Source of the DNA: Phytophthora hibernalis
Taxonomy: Eukaryota; Oomycota; Peronosporomycetes; Peronosporales; Peronosporaceae
Length of the DNA stretch: 64,000 bases
Assembly (NCBI GenBank): GCA_012656075.1
Contig: JAAKBF010000247.1
Location: 682,001 to 746,000, forward strand
Reading direction: 5' to 3'
Shown: piece after piece, positions 42,233 to 53,299 of the stretch
Layout: the number at the start of each line of letters is the position of its first letter
Position numbering within the stretch: the first letter of the stretch is position 1
The notes under the pieces: generated by a model
What the model was told of the DNA's origin: nothing
The model's database searches: none
Seen by the model: only the letters and a program-made list of their open reading frames with translations
Translations under genes and position numbers: made by a program

Positions 42233-44263
42233 ATGAGCCTGAACGATTTGAAGCCCGCCAACACCAAGCGCGCGCGCGACGGCCAAGGCGTTCAATCGCT
42301 TCCTCTCCGCCGAGGGCACGAGCATGGAGCATGTCAAGGCGTTGATCGTTGTCGACCCAAGCCGCGCGGGTGTCATCCTAGTGACGCTGATGGACAAGTT
42401 CGGTGTGTACCTAGCATTTCATGCAAGAGCAAAGGGGATGCACTTGTCGCGCCACTCCGTCGCTTCGCTCAATATTTCCGCCAAGCGAAGTGCTGGCTCC
42501 TCGACGAGTACCCTGTTCAAGGTGGAGCTGTGGCCCGCCAGCTGCTCAGTTTGGGGCATACCCTTGAACAGCACTGCATCAAACGCGAGAGTGGTGGATT
42601 TGTCAAGAAAGCGGTTTTATGCACGAATGATGATCTCAATAAGATAACAAGTTATCTGTATTCAACGGCCTGCTGTGCGTCAGGCTACCAAGATTCAGCA
42701 CTGCTGTGCCTACTGTGGTATCTCTTCGGGCGCGCTTCGGACCTCACCTTCGTCCGGAAGCAGCAGCTCACCATCGGTGCTGGTGGTGTGTTCTATATCC
42801 GCTTCATCCGCGTGAAGACGTCAGAGGAGCAGACACTGTCGCTCTTTCCCGACGAAGACTTCATGACTTGCCCGCTGCTGGCGCTCGCGCTGGCCTTGAT
42901 GATGCAGGAGTCGCCGTGTGCAGCGCTGCTCAATCACTTGCCAGTGCAGTCGAAGGACGTCCCTGTTGAGCTGACCGACTCGATCCTATTGCTGGACCTG
43001 CTTGAAGACAGCGGCGCCCTCGATTCTTCTCAGACGTCGAAGAGAAGCACGACCGTCCACACGACATCGACAGTCGGAGTCCACGCTCTTGTCAACCGCT
43101 TGTTCGATCGTGTTGTTGGTCCAGCTGGAGTCGAAGAGCCGCTGACCTCTCATTCGTTTCGACGTGGCGGCGCGCAGAATGCGAACGCGAGCTCAGAGAT
43201 GACGGCGCAGTGGATATTCGATCGCGGAGCCTGGAACTTGACCACGACCAACAAAGCCTTCGCGTACGTCTTCAATACTCCGAAAGAAGACCATCAAGTA
43301 GCCAAGGTGCTGAGCGGGATGGCTCCAAAGCAAGCCTGTGTTCTTCCGTCACTAGAAGTCTTCGACTCCACTACACAAGAGGATATTAGAGAGGTTAGCC
43401 GCAAGCTCTTCAATTCGAGTCATGCGCTGGGTAACAAGGCCTTCAATGTCTGCGCTGCTGTGAGAGATGTGCTGACAGCTACTATCTTCCTCCACTACCC
43501 GTCGTTGTTGAAGACCAAAGCGCAGGCGCCTGCAATGAAGACGATCCAGCGATGCGTTGAAGCCTCTGGTTTGACGATGACGAGTCTGCTTGCTTGGTCA
43601 CAGCAACTCACGAGGTCAAAAGCTCAAGCCAACACCACCGCAGAAGACCTGATGGAAGGAAACGTGAAGGCCAAAGTTGCGTTCGAACATCAGACTGCCT
43701 TGATTGAAAGGTTAATCGAGGTCAACCGTAGCCTCGAGGCTCGAGTCAACTCCCTAGAAGCTGCAAATACCAACACTGAAGCGAAATGATCAGCACATGT
43801 AGATTAAGCCAAGCGACCAAGAGATGAAGATGAAAGAGTACCGGTGAAGCGTCGACGCCGCTCAAAGACGATACCACTTATGGACACCTGGTTCGCGTGG
43901 TACACTGCCGTTCCGCGCGGATGGCTAAGCACGGACAAGCACAAGAAATCAGATGCCAAGCAGCTTGTGGCCTTCATGAAACTCTTCATCGAAGACGGAT
44001 ACACGCTCGACGAGTCATCGCCCAGCTACAAGGATAATGTCCGTCAGCTCGGAGAGTTAGCGTCAAGCAAAGTCACTGCGTACCTTGGCGCGCGAGGCGT
44101 ACCGTCAAAGGGATACAACGCTGTACTCAAGGCACTTCGGCAGCTGCATCGCGAGGGAAGCCTCAACGACCTCATCAACGCCTATCGCCAGCGTCTCGCC
44201 ATCGATAGAGTTGTAGACCCTGCACCTATTCATCACCAAGGCACACTCAAGCTGCTCCCGTAA
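42233..44263 (+). mobile_element. Crypton element 1: tyrosine recombinase with C-terminal DNA-binding part
   Basis: ATG at 42233. The recombinase frame to 43789 carries the tetrad: Arg in LWYLFGRASDLTF, the box TSHSFRRGGAQNAN (H-x2-R), and the Tyr in NKAFAYVFNTP. That is the Crypton pattern, not a retroelement YR. Two compensating frame changes lie near 42280 and 42425; the part between reads MEHVKALIVVDPSRAGVILV in the other frame. A C-terminal coiled segment follows, then after a stop at 43787 a second frame (43800-44263) with a Trp-rich module (TWFAWYTAVPRGWLST) like the GCR1_C-type DNA-binding end of other Cryptons. The termini are not resolved. Nearly intact, so recently active. Confidence 0.85.
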
Positions 44264-44349
44264 CGCAACACGATCTTCTTTCCACGTCCTTGTAGTCGGT
44301 GCTTCCGTTGATGTCAGGTCTGCAGCAGTCATTCGAGCATAGAAAATTT

Positions 44350-44413
44350 ACCGATGGGCGGAATCGAACCACCTTCTTCCCTTTCGGGAACTCTTCCATT
44401 GAGCTACATCGGT
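44350..44413 (-). ncRNA. tRNA-like RNA with tetraloop-capped anticodon arm
   Basis: 64 nt. The acceptor stem is a perfect 7 bp (ACCGATG / CATCGGT), the D arm GCTC-AATGGAA-GAGT, and the T arm GGTGG-TTCGATT-CCGCC. Box A (TAGCTCAATGG) and a perfect box B (GGTTCGATTCC) are present, and TTTT lies three bases after the 3' end. The anticodon arm is a short TTCCC-GAAA-GGGAA hairpin with a GNRA-type loop, so there is no seven-base anticodon loop. It could be transcribed by Pol III but should not decode. Alternatives are a tRNA pseudogene with a deletion or the head of a tRNA-derived SINE. Confidence 0.7.
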
Positions 44414-44961
44414 GGGGTTAGACAACAACCTCGCAGGGGTACTCGTCTGGAGTGCTCGACGGGGAATTAACGGTGATTCACAGTTCTTCGTGGCCGCGAC
44501 AAACCCTCTAAGGTGACCGATGCTCGGTACACCCCCTCAATTCACCGCGCCGGGTGGTCAATCGAGCACTGAGCTCACAGGGCAAAATGGCGCAGCAAAA
44601 TTGCACGTGCGCCACTCATTTACGAGGCGTAATTACGTATACCACCTATCAAGGAGCCAATCATTTGAGAGGATGTATTTTTACGAAACCTCCACAATCT
44701 GGTGTGATATAAAATTTTGCGATGCGTCGGATGCTGGTCGGAGTTGCACTGACGGTCGGAGACGTGACGATATGGTATATTGTGGTTTTCATCCATTTTG
44801 GCAAACTTGAGGTCTCTATCCCGAGATAGGGGTCCGAAATAGAGATCAGCTCCGAGATAGCAAACGGTCAAGTCGAAATGAAGCAAGGGAATAGGTTTGT
44901 GTTACTACCGCATGCCTGTTATATTGAAAACCTTCAGTTTTGCCGCTTTTTAACGGTATAA
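44414..44961. other. No gene; flank of the Tc1-type element
   Basis: Contains short repeated motifs (ggtcggagttgcactgacggtcggag; ctatcccgagataggggtccgaaatagagatc), part of the latter palindromic. They may be ends of decayed DNA elements, but I could not pair them as TIRs. Confidence 0.4.
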
Positions 44962-46040
44962 ATGAGTGGCATACCACCACCAAGACGCCAGACCCATTCA
45001 CAGAATTGCCGCTGCACGATGACCTACGCTGACGACTTTAGATGGCGAGCTGTAGCCCTTATGCACGTTTACGACGTCTCAAGCATGTATATGTCCGAGC
45101 TGTTCGTCCCAAAGCAGCGCACGCTTCGCCGCTGGTATGCGCTGTTTCTTAAGAAGAGCATCGTCAAAGAGAACTAGCCACGACAAACAAGCACGCGCTG
45201 GCCACCTGCCGTTTTAGACGCGGTAGAAGGCTACGTGCAATCCCACCCAACATTCTACATTGAGGAGCTGCGAGACTTTGTTACCAAGAATTATCCTGTG
45301 GTGACGACAATTTCGACGGCTACAATATGCAGAGTTCTCAATTTCGATCTCAACCTGAGCAGAAAGGTGCTTTCAAAAGCTGCTAGAGAGGCTGTTCCGG
45401 CTGAAATTGAAATTTATCGAGAAAAGTTGCTGACAATTTTTTCTTTTGCTGAGCAGCTCGTTTTTCTAGACGAGACTTCGAAAGACGATTGCCATGCTCA
45501 GAGGCGATATGGTTGGTCGAAGCGAAATACTCGGGCGGCAGTCAAGTTGCCCTTCCGGCGTGGAAAGCGGCTCTCCGTTCTGGCTGCGCTTGATGTGCAC
45601 GGATTTTTGCGTGGGAATAGACTGAAGGAACATTCACAAGAGAGAGATCCCACGCTGCATTTGTGAAGCATATTATCCCCAGGCTAAACCCGTGGCCTCT
45701 TCCTCGTTCCATTTTTAAATTGGACAATGCCAAGATACATGCATATCCAGAGTTACAAGATGCGATTCACCAGTGTGGAGCTCGACTGATTTTCTTGCCG
45801 CCTTATTGCCCACAGCTGAATCCGATAGAACCGTGCTTCGGATTGCTAAAACGATGGCTGCAGAAGCATACTAACTTAGTCTTTCCGTTGTATCCGGCTG
45901 CCGTTCTCGATGTCGCAATGCGAGCTTGTACGCGGCGCGATGATAAAGGTTGCTTCGGCACTTTTCACCACTGTGGCTACATGGCTACAGGAATTCGACA
46001 CCAAACTTTTGATGAGCTGATACAAACCAGCGAGGACTGA
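44962..46040 (+). pseudogene. IS630/Tc1-type DDE transposase, broken
   Basis: Helix-turn-helix region 44962-45177 (MTYADDFRWRAVALMHVYDV, RTLRRWYALFL), stopped by TAG, then 45220-45666 (IEELRDFVTKNYP, STATICRVL) with the first Asp in VFLDETSKDD. A frame change near 45663 leads to 45663-46040 with the second Asp in KLDNAKIHAY and the Glu in PQLNPIEPCFG. This is the DDE_3 arrangement. No TIR pair could be identified, so the element's ends are unknown. Confidence 0.85.
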
Positions 46041-46193
46041 GTAATTATCTTTTCAATTTAATAGAGTCTTCTACATGCACCGTACTTCGTCTTGTTCAGC
46101 TAACCATATTCGTTATGCTGCTAGTTCATGGGGTCGTCCTAAGCATGATCATCGTCGTTCATGTCCCCGTTGGTTGGTTGTCTAGGTGTGAAC

Positions 46194-47604
46194 TCATGGA
46201 GAGAATATGTCGTGGTCGGGTAGTCCAAGCGCACGTCGAAGCGACAGTACATCCACTTCCAGAGGCATCCACAATCCGTTCAGCCGGATCTGGACCAGTG
46301 CTGTTTGCGGCGTTTCTTGCTCGTCATCCTCCCTTTGTTGTAGTACTTGACGCTGGCTGTCCAACTCTATCGCTTGTGCTGTTGTATTATCCTCTGTCAC
46401 TTCAAATGGTGTCGATTCAGGTCTTCGAGCATGCACCACATCGAGATGATGCGAAGTTATCGCCCCAAACTGCACCGCGTTGGATACCTCATAACCAATT
46501 CTGTATGCGTGCCTGTTCGACTCGACGTGCAGTCGCCCGGTGAAATTGCTCTGGCTGGGACGCTCGACGTACGTACAGGAAGGCCTCAAACCGAAATTCA
46601 CCAATGTGGCGTAAATCATCAGGCGTCAGTAGCTTCCAGCGGTATCGGAGTGTTGGCAGAAAATTTTCGGGTCAGCTCGATAAACTTTGCCTGGGTATCA
46701 TTTTTCGCACGCCGCATGTAGATGGAGGGATTTTCGGGCAGGGCTAGCGGATTTTTCGGCGCGTCCGAGCTTGTCGTAAGTGCAGTGTATTTTGCAAGAC
46801 ACTTTTTCTTGAAAACAGCGTAGTCTTCTCCAACTTCAAACTGCACCACGCTTATCCAACCACTTCGTGCTCGTCCTAGTGGATCTCCGACGCGTATAAT
46901 CAAAAGTGCGTCCGCCTTGGATGGTAGCGGGGTGGTCCTTCATCTGGTGGACCGAGTGCGCCAACTGTCCAAGGTGTCATGTCGGACAACTGGGCTGATG
47001 CGTCTGGCGCCTGTAACGGGAAAGTGCTGTCTGAGATAACACTGGTTTGAACCGTAGATGAGGTGAGGTGCAGCGTGACTGACGAGGTAGCTGGCGTAGA
47101 CGTATCGCCCGGGTTTAAATCCAAACGGTGCTCAAGAGCATCACAAGTAGTCTCCATGTCGGTCACAAGAACAGCAAGCTTTAGCAATGAACGGTGTTGA
47201 CGATTCCAACAAGGCAAAGCGCAAAGTGATTGAGCGTGATCGACTGGAACACAGCAACTTCCTGCTCTGTTAGATTCAATAAAGGCGAGGTATAGACAAC
47301 ATAAGTACTGATCGGGCCTTACCGTTTCAAACAAGAAGATCTTAGCTTGTCCTCGATTAAACTTCGCTTATCATGGAGGTTTCCTACGGCATAGGTGCAC
47401 TGAGGTAAGATTTTAAAATGTGTCGTATAGGAGTCGAGGTATTTCGAACTAAACGTACTTGTAGGCTCGATGAACGGCCAGATGCACCCGTTGCTTATCT
47501 TGACCACGCATAGCTTCGTTGGTCCGCCTCGGTCCACGACGTGAACTTCTTGTCAAACTTCAGGCTCATTACCAGCAGAACCATTGACGTGTCTCCGTCG
47601 TGGG
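46194..47604 (-). pseudogene. Unknown oomycete repeat-type protein, frameshifted
   Basis: Several minus-strand frames appear to belong together: 47604-47319 (GDTSMVLLVMSLKFDKKFTS, ISNGCIWPFIEPTSTFSSKY), 47334-46900 (Thr/Ser-rich), 46903-46619 (GDPLGRARSGWISVVQFEVG, EDYAVFKKKCLAKYTALTT) and 46619-46194 (acidic Gln/Glu region). I do not recognise the family. The mosaic of frames and repeat-rich surroundings suggest a decayed mobile-element gene. Confidence 0.4.
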
Positions 47605-48354
47605 CAACCTGGCAGTCGTACGCCTCCTTCGTCTGCTCTTCCGTATGAATGCGGAAGACCCGTCCACGACGCACTGATTCCACATGCAGTTTGGCAATTT
47701 CCGGGAAGATGTTGGATAACGCCATTACGCCCAGCGAATGCGTAGGAGCATTCTCCAACATCTTCTGCATCAAGTCCATCCTGTTCGAGTACCATCTTGA
47801 AGCGCTTCTGGGACTCCAACATGGGCGCACGTTGAACGCTGCCGTGCTCGTAGTAGGCGTTCGCATAATGATGCGGATGCCAACATCCTTGTCTGCGTGC
47901 AGCACCGTCTCGTCGTACGCGAATTCATGTCTATTCTTGCTCTCACCCGGCCGGCCGTGGTGGAAGGGGTGGAGGAAGTGGAACTCACCCACGTTCGTGA
48001 TCCCAGCGTCTCGCATCTAAAACAATCACTGGCGCGTTAGGTCGTAGATCTGTTGCTCGCTCATGCAGCCACGAACTTGTACATCTCATCGCGTCACGTC
48101 CAGAAGCTGCTGTGCGCCGAATTGCTAGCAGTTCATCTCGCCCAGTGCTGGAACTCGTGCAACTGCGCGTTCACCACGCCGGGCAGTAGCGCGTGGGACG
48201 GGAGATCGTGGACCGTTTCAGCAGCTGTAATGGCGTCGGAGGCGCGTTGTACGGATTGGATGAGGCCGTCGGCGCCTACGACCACCTGGACGTCGCGCTC
48301 GAACTTGTTGCCGGTCTGTGAGCTCGGGCGGCTGGGCTTCTCTGATTGGAGCAT
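47605..48354 (-). pseudogene. Formiminoglutamate-deiminase-like amidohydrolase, decayed
   Basis: Begins with the amidohydrolase metal-site region LLPGVVNAQLHEFQ; HutF-type enzymes have LLPG-x-VNAHSHAFQ, so the metal-binding His pair is altered here. An in-frame TGA falls where a Trp is expected (SFWT-stop-RDEMYKF), then a frame change leads into MRDAGITNVGEFHFLHPFHHG. The later motifs APTHSLGVMALSNI and FRIHTEEQTKEAYDCQ sit in two overlapping frames. The match to N-formimino-glutamate deiminases is clear in order, but the gene cannot be functional. The C-terminal third is missing, replaced near 47605 by unrelated sequence. Confidence 0.72.
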
Positions 48355-48664
48355 ACTGCTCCAAGATAGAGTGACCTATCCCTATAGAAGGTCCGAATTG
48401 TAAAACGGGCCCCTCTGAGATGTAGAGCTAAAATGGGCGGCAAAAATGCTGAAAAACACAATAATATCCACGCTATTCCAACCGAGACTATTCTGTGAGA
48501 ATCTCTAACGGGCTAATGCACCAATGAGAACGGATTTTCCTCTTCTTTTGTCCAATCATTGGGGCTTGTGAAAAAATGCAGCATTCCGACCAATCCGACC
48601 ATATTTACATGTTAGTTGGAATATTTGAAGAATATTTCATATTCAATACAAACAGGCGACCGAG
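48355..48664. other. Spacer, probably Crypton 2 5' flank
   Basis: No gene. The stretch at 48580-48605 (ccgaccaatccgaccatattt) resembles the sequence before Crypton 1. Confidence 0.4.
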
Positions 48665-50540
48665 ATGGTGGTAGTTGGGAAACAGGCATTTGCGGATTTG
48701 GAGTCATGTCCATCGCCTCGTTGGCGCCAGCCAACAATAAGAAGGCGAGTTACGGCGGTTAATTCCTTTAAGGTATTTCTTGAGGCTGAGGACATGATAC
48801 TAGATAAAACTCACGAGCTAATCGGTGGTGACAATACTGGAAAGGTCCTTCGAATTATGTTAGACAAGTACGCGTATTCTCTGGCCAAATCGACAGACAA
48901 GGCTCGCTCGACGAATACGTGTCTTGCCTAATTTGGCAATATGAAGAACTGGCTGCTGGACACGTATCCGCAGCAAGGGGTATTAGTAAAGTCGCAGCTG
49001 CAAAAGGTTCTTTCTGGGATGGGTAAGTTCTGCAGTAACCGCGAGGACGGTGCTTTTTAAAGCACCCCCGTGCCCCAAGCAAGACTTGGAAAATACCGTG
49101 CGGTTGTTTTACACGTCTGCCTCAGCGGACAGCGTATATCTGGACGCCTCCCTTGTAGCGATGATGTGGTATCTGTACGGACGTAGCTCAGATGCGAGAA
49201 ACAGCACCTCTCGGTACTACCTGGTAAGCCATATCAAGTTTTTCTAAGTCAAGTTCCTAGTCTCAATTGTTGTTGTCCAATTAGGTGGCGTATTGTTTCT
49301 TAGATTCAAGCGCGTCAAAAACAGCATTATTACAGGGTATCTCGCTGTTCAAGGACCCAACGTGCTTCTTAACTTACCCGCTGCTCACTTTAGCCGCTGC
49401 TCTCACTATACAAGCCGCCCCTAGCAAACGATTCTTCCCGCAGTTTCTTACCACGAAGAGAAGCGCTGCGAACGCGAGCGACGTAGCAGAGCTCAGTCTT
49501 GTGGAGCTTTCGAGACAGACGACAGTATGGAGGCAGTGCAAGGCATGCCGCAGTCTTCCAACAAGCGATCTGTGCCTGGTGCACAAGCATACGTGAACCG
49601 ATTGTTGGTTAGAGTCAAGACGCGGATGGAGCCCGAAAGGAGCCCGTCTTCTATCTCTCCGCGCACTTGACTCAACAATTCGCGACCGTGTCTAAGCTCT
49701 ACAAGCGGTTTTGTTTGCGAACACCATCGGGTTTGCTGATGCAGCCCACAATCTGGACGAAACGGGGCGGAGTGCTTAACAGCGACTCTAGTGATGCACT
49801 ACCCTGACGTTCTGCTGCTCGAGTAGAATTGCGCGCTTGTCGGCAGGATGCGCGAGGCCATGGCAGCGCGATCGATCGGAGAAGCAGAGGTGCTGGCCTG
49901 GAGCGCCACCATCCGGCTTGCCTTCATTCCCCTCTAGAGCCTTCGATTCCTCATGATTGCAGCTGCGACTCCTCCACGGTGATATAGCTTGTTAAACGCC
50001 AGTCCGAGCCGATTGAAGTGCCCATCCTACAAATCAAGCGGTTAGAAGATAGACAGTTAGCACTCGAGGCACAGTTGCGCACACAGTTACATATCCCAAC
50101 CCCCAACGAGCAACCTAGCTCCACTCAGACAGCAGCCACGCCGACAGCCCAGCAGATTCAACAAGCCGTACGCCCGAAGAAGAAGGGCTCGCAACCATTA
50201 TCGGCGCTCTGGTACGAGTGGTTTACGGCCAAGCCTCGTGTATACGGCTCGCGATCGGTGAAAAAGACAACGCTGTACGAGTTTAGACACTCCGTAAGAT
50301 TCATGATGCTGTTCTTACCAAGGGGTTCGCGCTGGATGAAGCGTTTACTACGGTTAAAAGCGAGGCGCTTACCTTTGGACAGCGGGCAGAACAAAGCACG
50401 CTCGCCTTCGTGAAAGCAAACGGGTCGTCAGCACTTGCAGCCGGTACCGCACTGAAGGCCCTACACAATCTCCACAAGGCCGGGAAACTCGATGCCTTCA
50501 TCACTCAATTCCACGAGCTCATTACCAACGGGCCATATTT
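48665..50540 (+). mobile_element. Crypton element 2, degenerate
   Basis: Fragments collinear with Crypton 1. 48665-48931 (DMILDKTHELIGGDNTGKVL, MLDKYAYSLAK) is followed by a reading-through segment MKNWLLDTYPQQGVLVKSQL. Then comes LVAMMWYLYGRSSDAR, carrying the first catalytic Arg, at about 49150-49200, and FLTYPLLTLAAALTIQ at 49370-49420. The H-x2-R/Tyr region is missing or unrecognisable. The C-terminal Trp-rich module (LSALWYEWFTAKPRVYGSRS) is at 50190-50260, ending in HNLHKAGKLDAFITQFHEL near 50520. Clearly a different, older lineage than element 1. Confidence 0.75.
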
Positions 50541-51228
50541 TACCAGCGGAAACGGAGATCCGAGTTGTGTGTGGTAGTCAAATGGTGGTGCGTGAAGACG
50601 TCGATAGCATCCAGGTGGGCAAACGTGAAAGTCACACTTTGCTGCTTCAGCAGGAGCGTGTCCAGCAGCAGAATCCACAGACTGGCAGGCCACTTCTTCA
50701 GCACGTCCTGGTTGACGCTAGTCCACTTTTCCGGGTCACTGCTGATCGTCATCTGCTCGCCCAGCTTGGTCGCCTGGCTCGTCAGTGTCGTGTCAAACTT
50801 GTTCGCAACGGGCGGCATACCAGGCGAGTGATACCAGGCCTCCCAGTCAATCTGGCGCAGTGCTTCCTTCTTCTCCACAAAGTGTTTCTCAAAAAAGGCA
50901 CGGAACTCGCCCGACGTGACGGTCTTGAACTTGAACTCTTGGGTATAGGCCTGCGCAAACTTGTCGAAAACTTCATGTCCGCCCACAACCGTCGACAGGT
51001 AGTGCAGGAAGTTGAACCCCTTCTCGTACGGGATGGACAAGAACACCTCGTCTGGGTCAATGCCGTCCGTATCCGGCACCAGCGCCGTGTACGGGTGCGT
51101 GGGTCCGAACTCCTCCACAGACTCCACCAGGTCTCGCAGTCCCATCGTAGCCTTGAGGTCGTAGGCTTTAGGATCCTGTGCGAAGCGGGTCTGGATCTTG
51201 CATTCCAGCCACATGGTCCACTCTTCAT
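50541..51228 (-). pseudogene. Partial duplicate of the LTA4H-type aminopeptidase
   Basis: 688 bp matching 40089-40775 in the same orientation, about 2 to 3 percent different. It covers the region after NEGWTMWLE to HNSDLRFRW, so it lacks the zinc site and both ends. It abuts the Crypton 2 tail on one side and a DHHC fragment on the other. It reads open through both places where the full gene is frameshifted. Confidence 0.93.
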
Positions 51229-51240
51229 ATCAAGGTTGTC

Positions 51241-51512
51241 AGTCCAGGCTTACTTTTGAGAAGGAAGATGGGCTGGAGTTAGGCACGGGAGTCGTGTTTT
51301 CAGGATGGTGCTTGACTTTTACGCACTCAGGACCCAGGCATCGTCCAGAGGTGGGTTTTTGTGCTGAAAACTCATGTTGTGGTATGTACTGCAGGGCGTG
51401 TATTGATGAGTACGACCACCACTGCCCCTGGCGCAATCGCGAGACAACTTGCATGTGCTGTACTGTCCGCACCTGTGTAAAACTCCCGCTATTACAACAG
51501 CCAGTACTATAA
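51241..51512 (+). pseudogene. DHHC-type palmitoyltransferase fragment
   Basis: Short frame with FCAENSCCGMYCRACIDEYDHHCPWRN, matching the Cys-rich DHHC core (C-x2-C-x3-D-DHHCPW). No membrane segments flank it and the following residues are not family-like. The match rests on this one motif. Confidence 0.5.
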
Positions 51513-51872
51513 TTATGGCGAACCGGTATGGAATCTGACCCGCTTTCGATGTTTGACAGCCTGCTGATTTTAGCAAAGGCCTGCATAGTCCTCAGGTCCC
51601 AAGTCTTGTTGACTCCGTGCTGGAGGCGAAGGTCATCTTTTGAGCGAACGTTAGGCTGCTGCGAGGCATGGTGAAGTGCAAAGTGACACACAAAAATTAA
51701 GGTGTGTGTTCGTAACGGTGAGAGTGAGAGCTTCAGACGGTCTATTTCAAGCTACCGGTACTTATCACTAGAATTTGATCTCCAACGTAATGCTTTACGG
51801 TAACTCGGTTTCTCTGCTTAGCAGAGCATGGTCTGCTCTATAGGCTGTAGTTCTGTTGCGATTCAACTCTCT
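51513..51872. other. No feature seen
   Basis: Intergenic between the DHHC fragment and the next unknown frame. Confidence 0.4.
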
Positions 51873-52426
51873 TCACCTGAAATCTTTCAACTCATGTTCA
51901 CGCTTGTTTATATCAGATATGGCTCGAATCTGTGCCAAATCGATTTCAAATGGTCGTTGCCGACGCCTTTCTTTCTGATCAAGAATTTTATTTTCGATTT
52001 CTTGCGTAGCCACGCGAGTCTTGGCAGAATCTAAAATGACAACGTTATATCTATCCCCAATGTCGCGTGCGGAGTTTTCAAAACTCAAGCGCACGTGGGA
52101 AGGAGACCCCCATCGTCTGCCAAAAATTCGATCATTTCGGAATCTTCAGATCTATTTGGCGTGTACGCCACTCCGTTTGCGTACCAGAACAGTTGGTCGT
52201 TCATGTCGGCAAACATATGTCGTGCTTTTCGTTCAGTTGTATATTTGCGACTCTGCATGTACGCCTCTGGGAAATTATCCACTAGTCGGAGACACTTTCC
52301 TTCTTCAGGAAAGTTACAATTCCTCATCTGTTGGCTAATGTGAGAAGCTCGCATACCAACATTCCTCCCCGTCATGCCAGTCTTAAATAACCGTTTGTGT
52401 TGGTATAGGCCCGGGTCGTCACCCAA
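51873..52426 (-). pseudogene. Unknown protein fragment, frameshifted
   Basis: Two minus-strand frames join near 52090: 52426-52085 (GMRASHISQQMRNCNFPEEG, FADMNDQLFWYANGVAYTPN) and 52094-51873 (DIGDRYNVVILDSAKTRVAT, then a charged helix). They look like real protein but I do not recognise the family. Confidence 0.4.
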
Positions 52427-52547
52427 TGTGCCGATCCACTCTCCGGCAGGCGAAACCGCAGATGTTCACCATCACCGACAGTAAGATGTGATATTGAGTA
52501 GCTTTACCAATACGGGATTTTGAACCACACTGACTTTCGCTTGAACT

Positions 52548-53060
52548 TCATTGAACGCAGAACATTTTCGAGAAAAAAGCTCCTACTCTTAGAACGACAA
52601 TATTGTCGTTGAATTTTGCAGTTATGAGACTCTTTGCGTAATTTAGAAGTGACATTTCTACCACCTCCTCGTCCGGCCCGACGGTCTCCAATTCCTCGTC
52701 ATCGGCACTCTCAGCTTCCTCAGGTCTATCAGAGTCCAATTCCATGTCTTCGACATCGCTCAAGTTTTCCTCGGCTGAGCTCTCTTCAATTTCCTCGACG
52801 GTATCCAATTCATCCTCATCAGCACCTGTCGGAGTCAATTTCGTGTCTTCGACCTTGCTCAAGTTTTCCTCGGCTCAATTTCCTCGTTTAAGTCCGAGCT
52901 CGAGCCCCACATCGAACTCCATGACCTCATCCGAGCTCGAGGTCTGTACTTCCAGCTCGACTTCCAGCTCATCCTCGTCCGAGGTCTCGGACACGATCTC
53001 CGACTGCATGGCAGCCACTCCAACCTCGTCCGAGCTTGGAGCTAGCACTATATGCGTTTC
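52548..53060 (-). other. Acidic low-complexity coding-like repeat
   Basis: Minus strand 52862-52548 is an ATG-started 104-codon frame, 80 percent of it Asp/Glu/Ser-rich (LDTVEEIEESSAEENLSDVE), ending in a non-acidic tail (LLNYAKSLITAKFNDNIVVL). The acidic pattern continues upstream to about 53060 in other frames, with an imperfect direct repeat of about 33 bp near 52750 and 52850. It may be a short acidic protein or decayed low-complexity sequence. Confidence 0.4.
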
Positions 53061-53299
53061 GTCGGAGCTATCGACCCCCTCACAGCAACACGGCCCACTG
53101 CTTCGGCTGCAATTCGAAAAAATGTAGTGGCAGCGTCGTCACTTTTAATAATAAGGTGCTCCCTACTGGTCGCTGAACTCTAATAACCATTACACGTAGG
53201 TGTGTGCACCCTTCGCAGTATAGTGCGTCGGCCCCTCTCCTCCGACCCTACTGCCATCTCGTCTCTTCTTGTGGCGTCCGTGCCGCTGTTTCTCCTTCG

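Noticed and set aside
46194..47604. Secreted effector gene (RXLR or Crinkler type)
   Set aside because: No signal peptide, no RXLR-EER or LxLFLAK motif, and frames are broken.
48355..48480. TIR partner of the Tc1-type element at 44962-46040
   Set aside because: Shared words with 44810-44880 (ggtccgaa, tagag) are too short and not consistently inverted.
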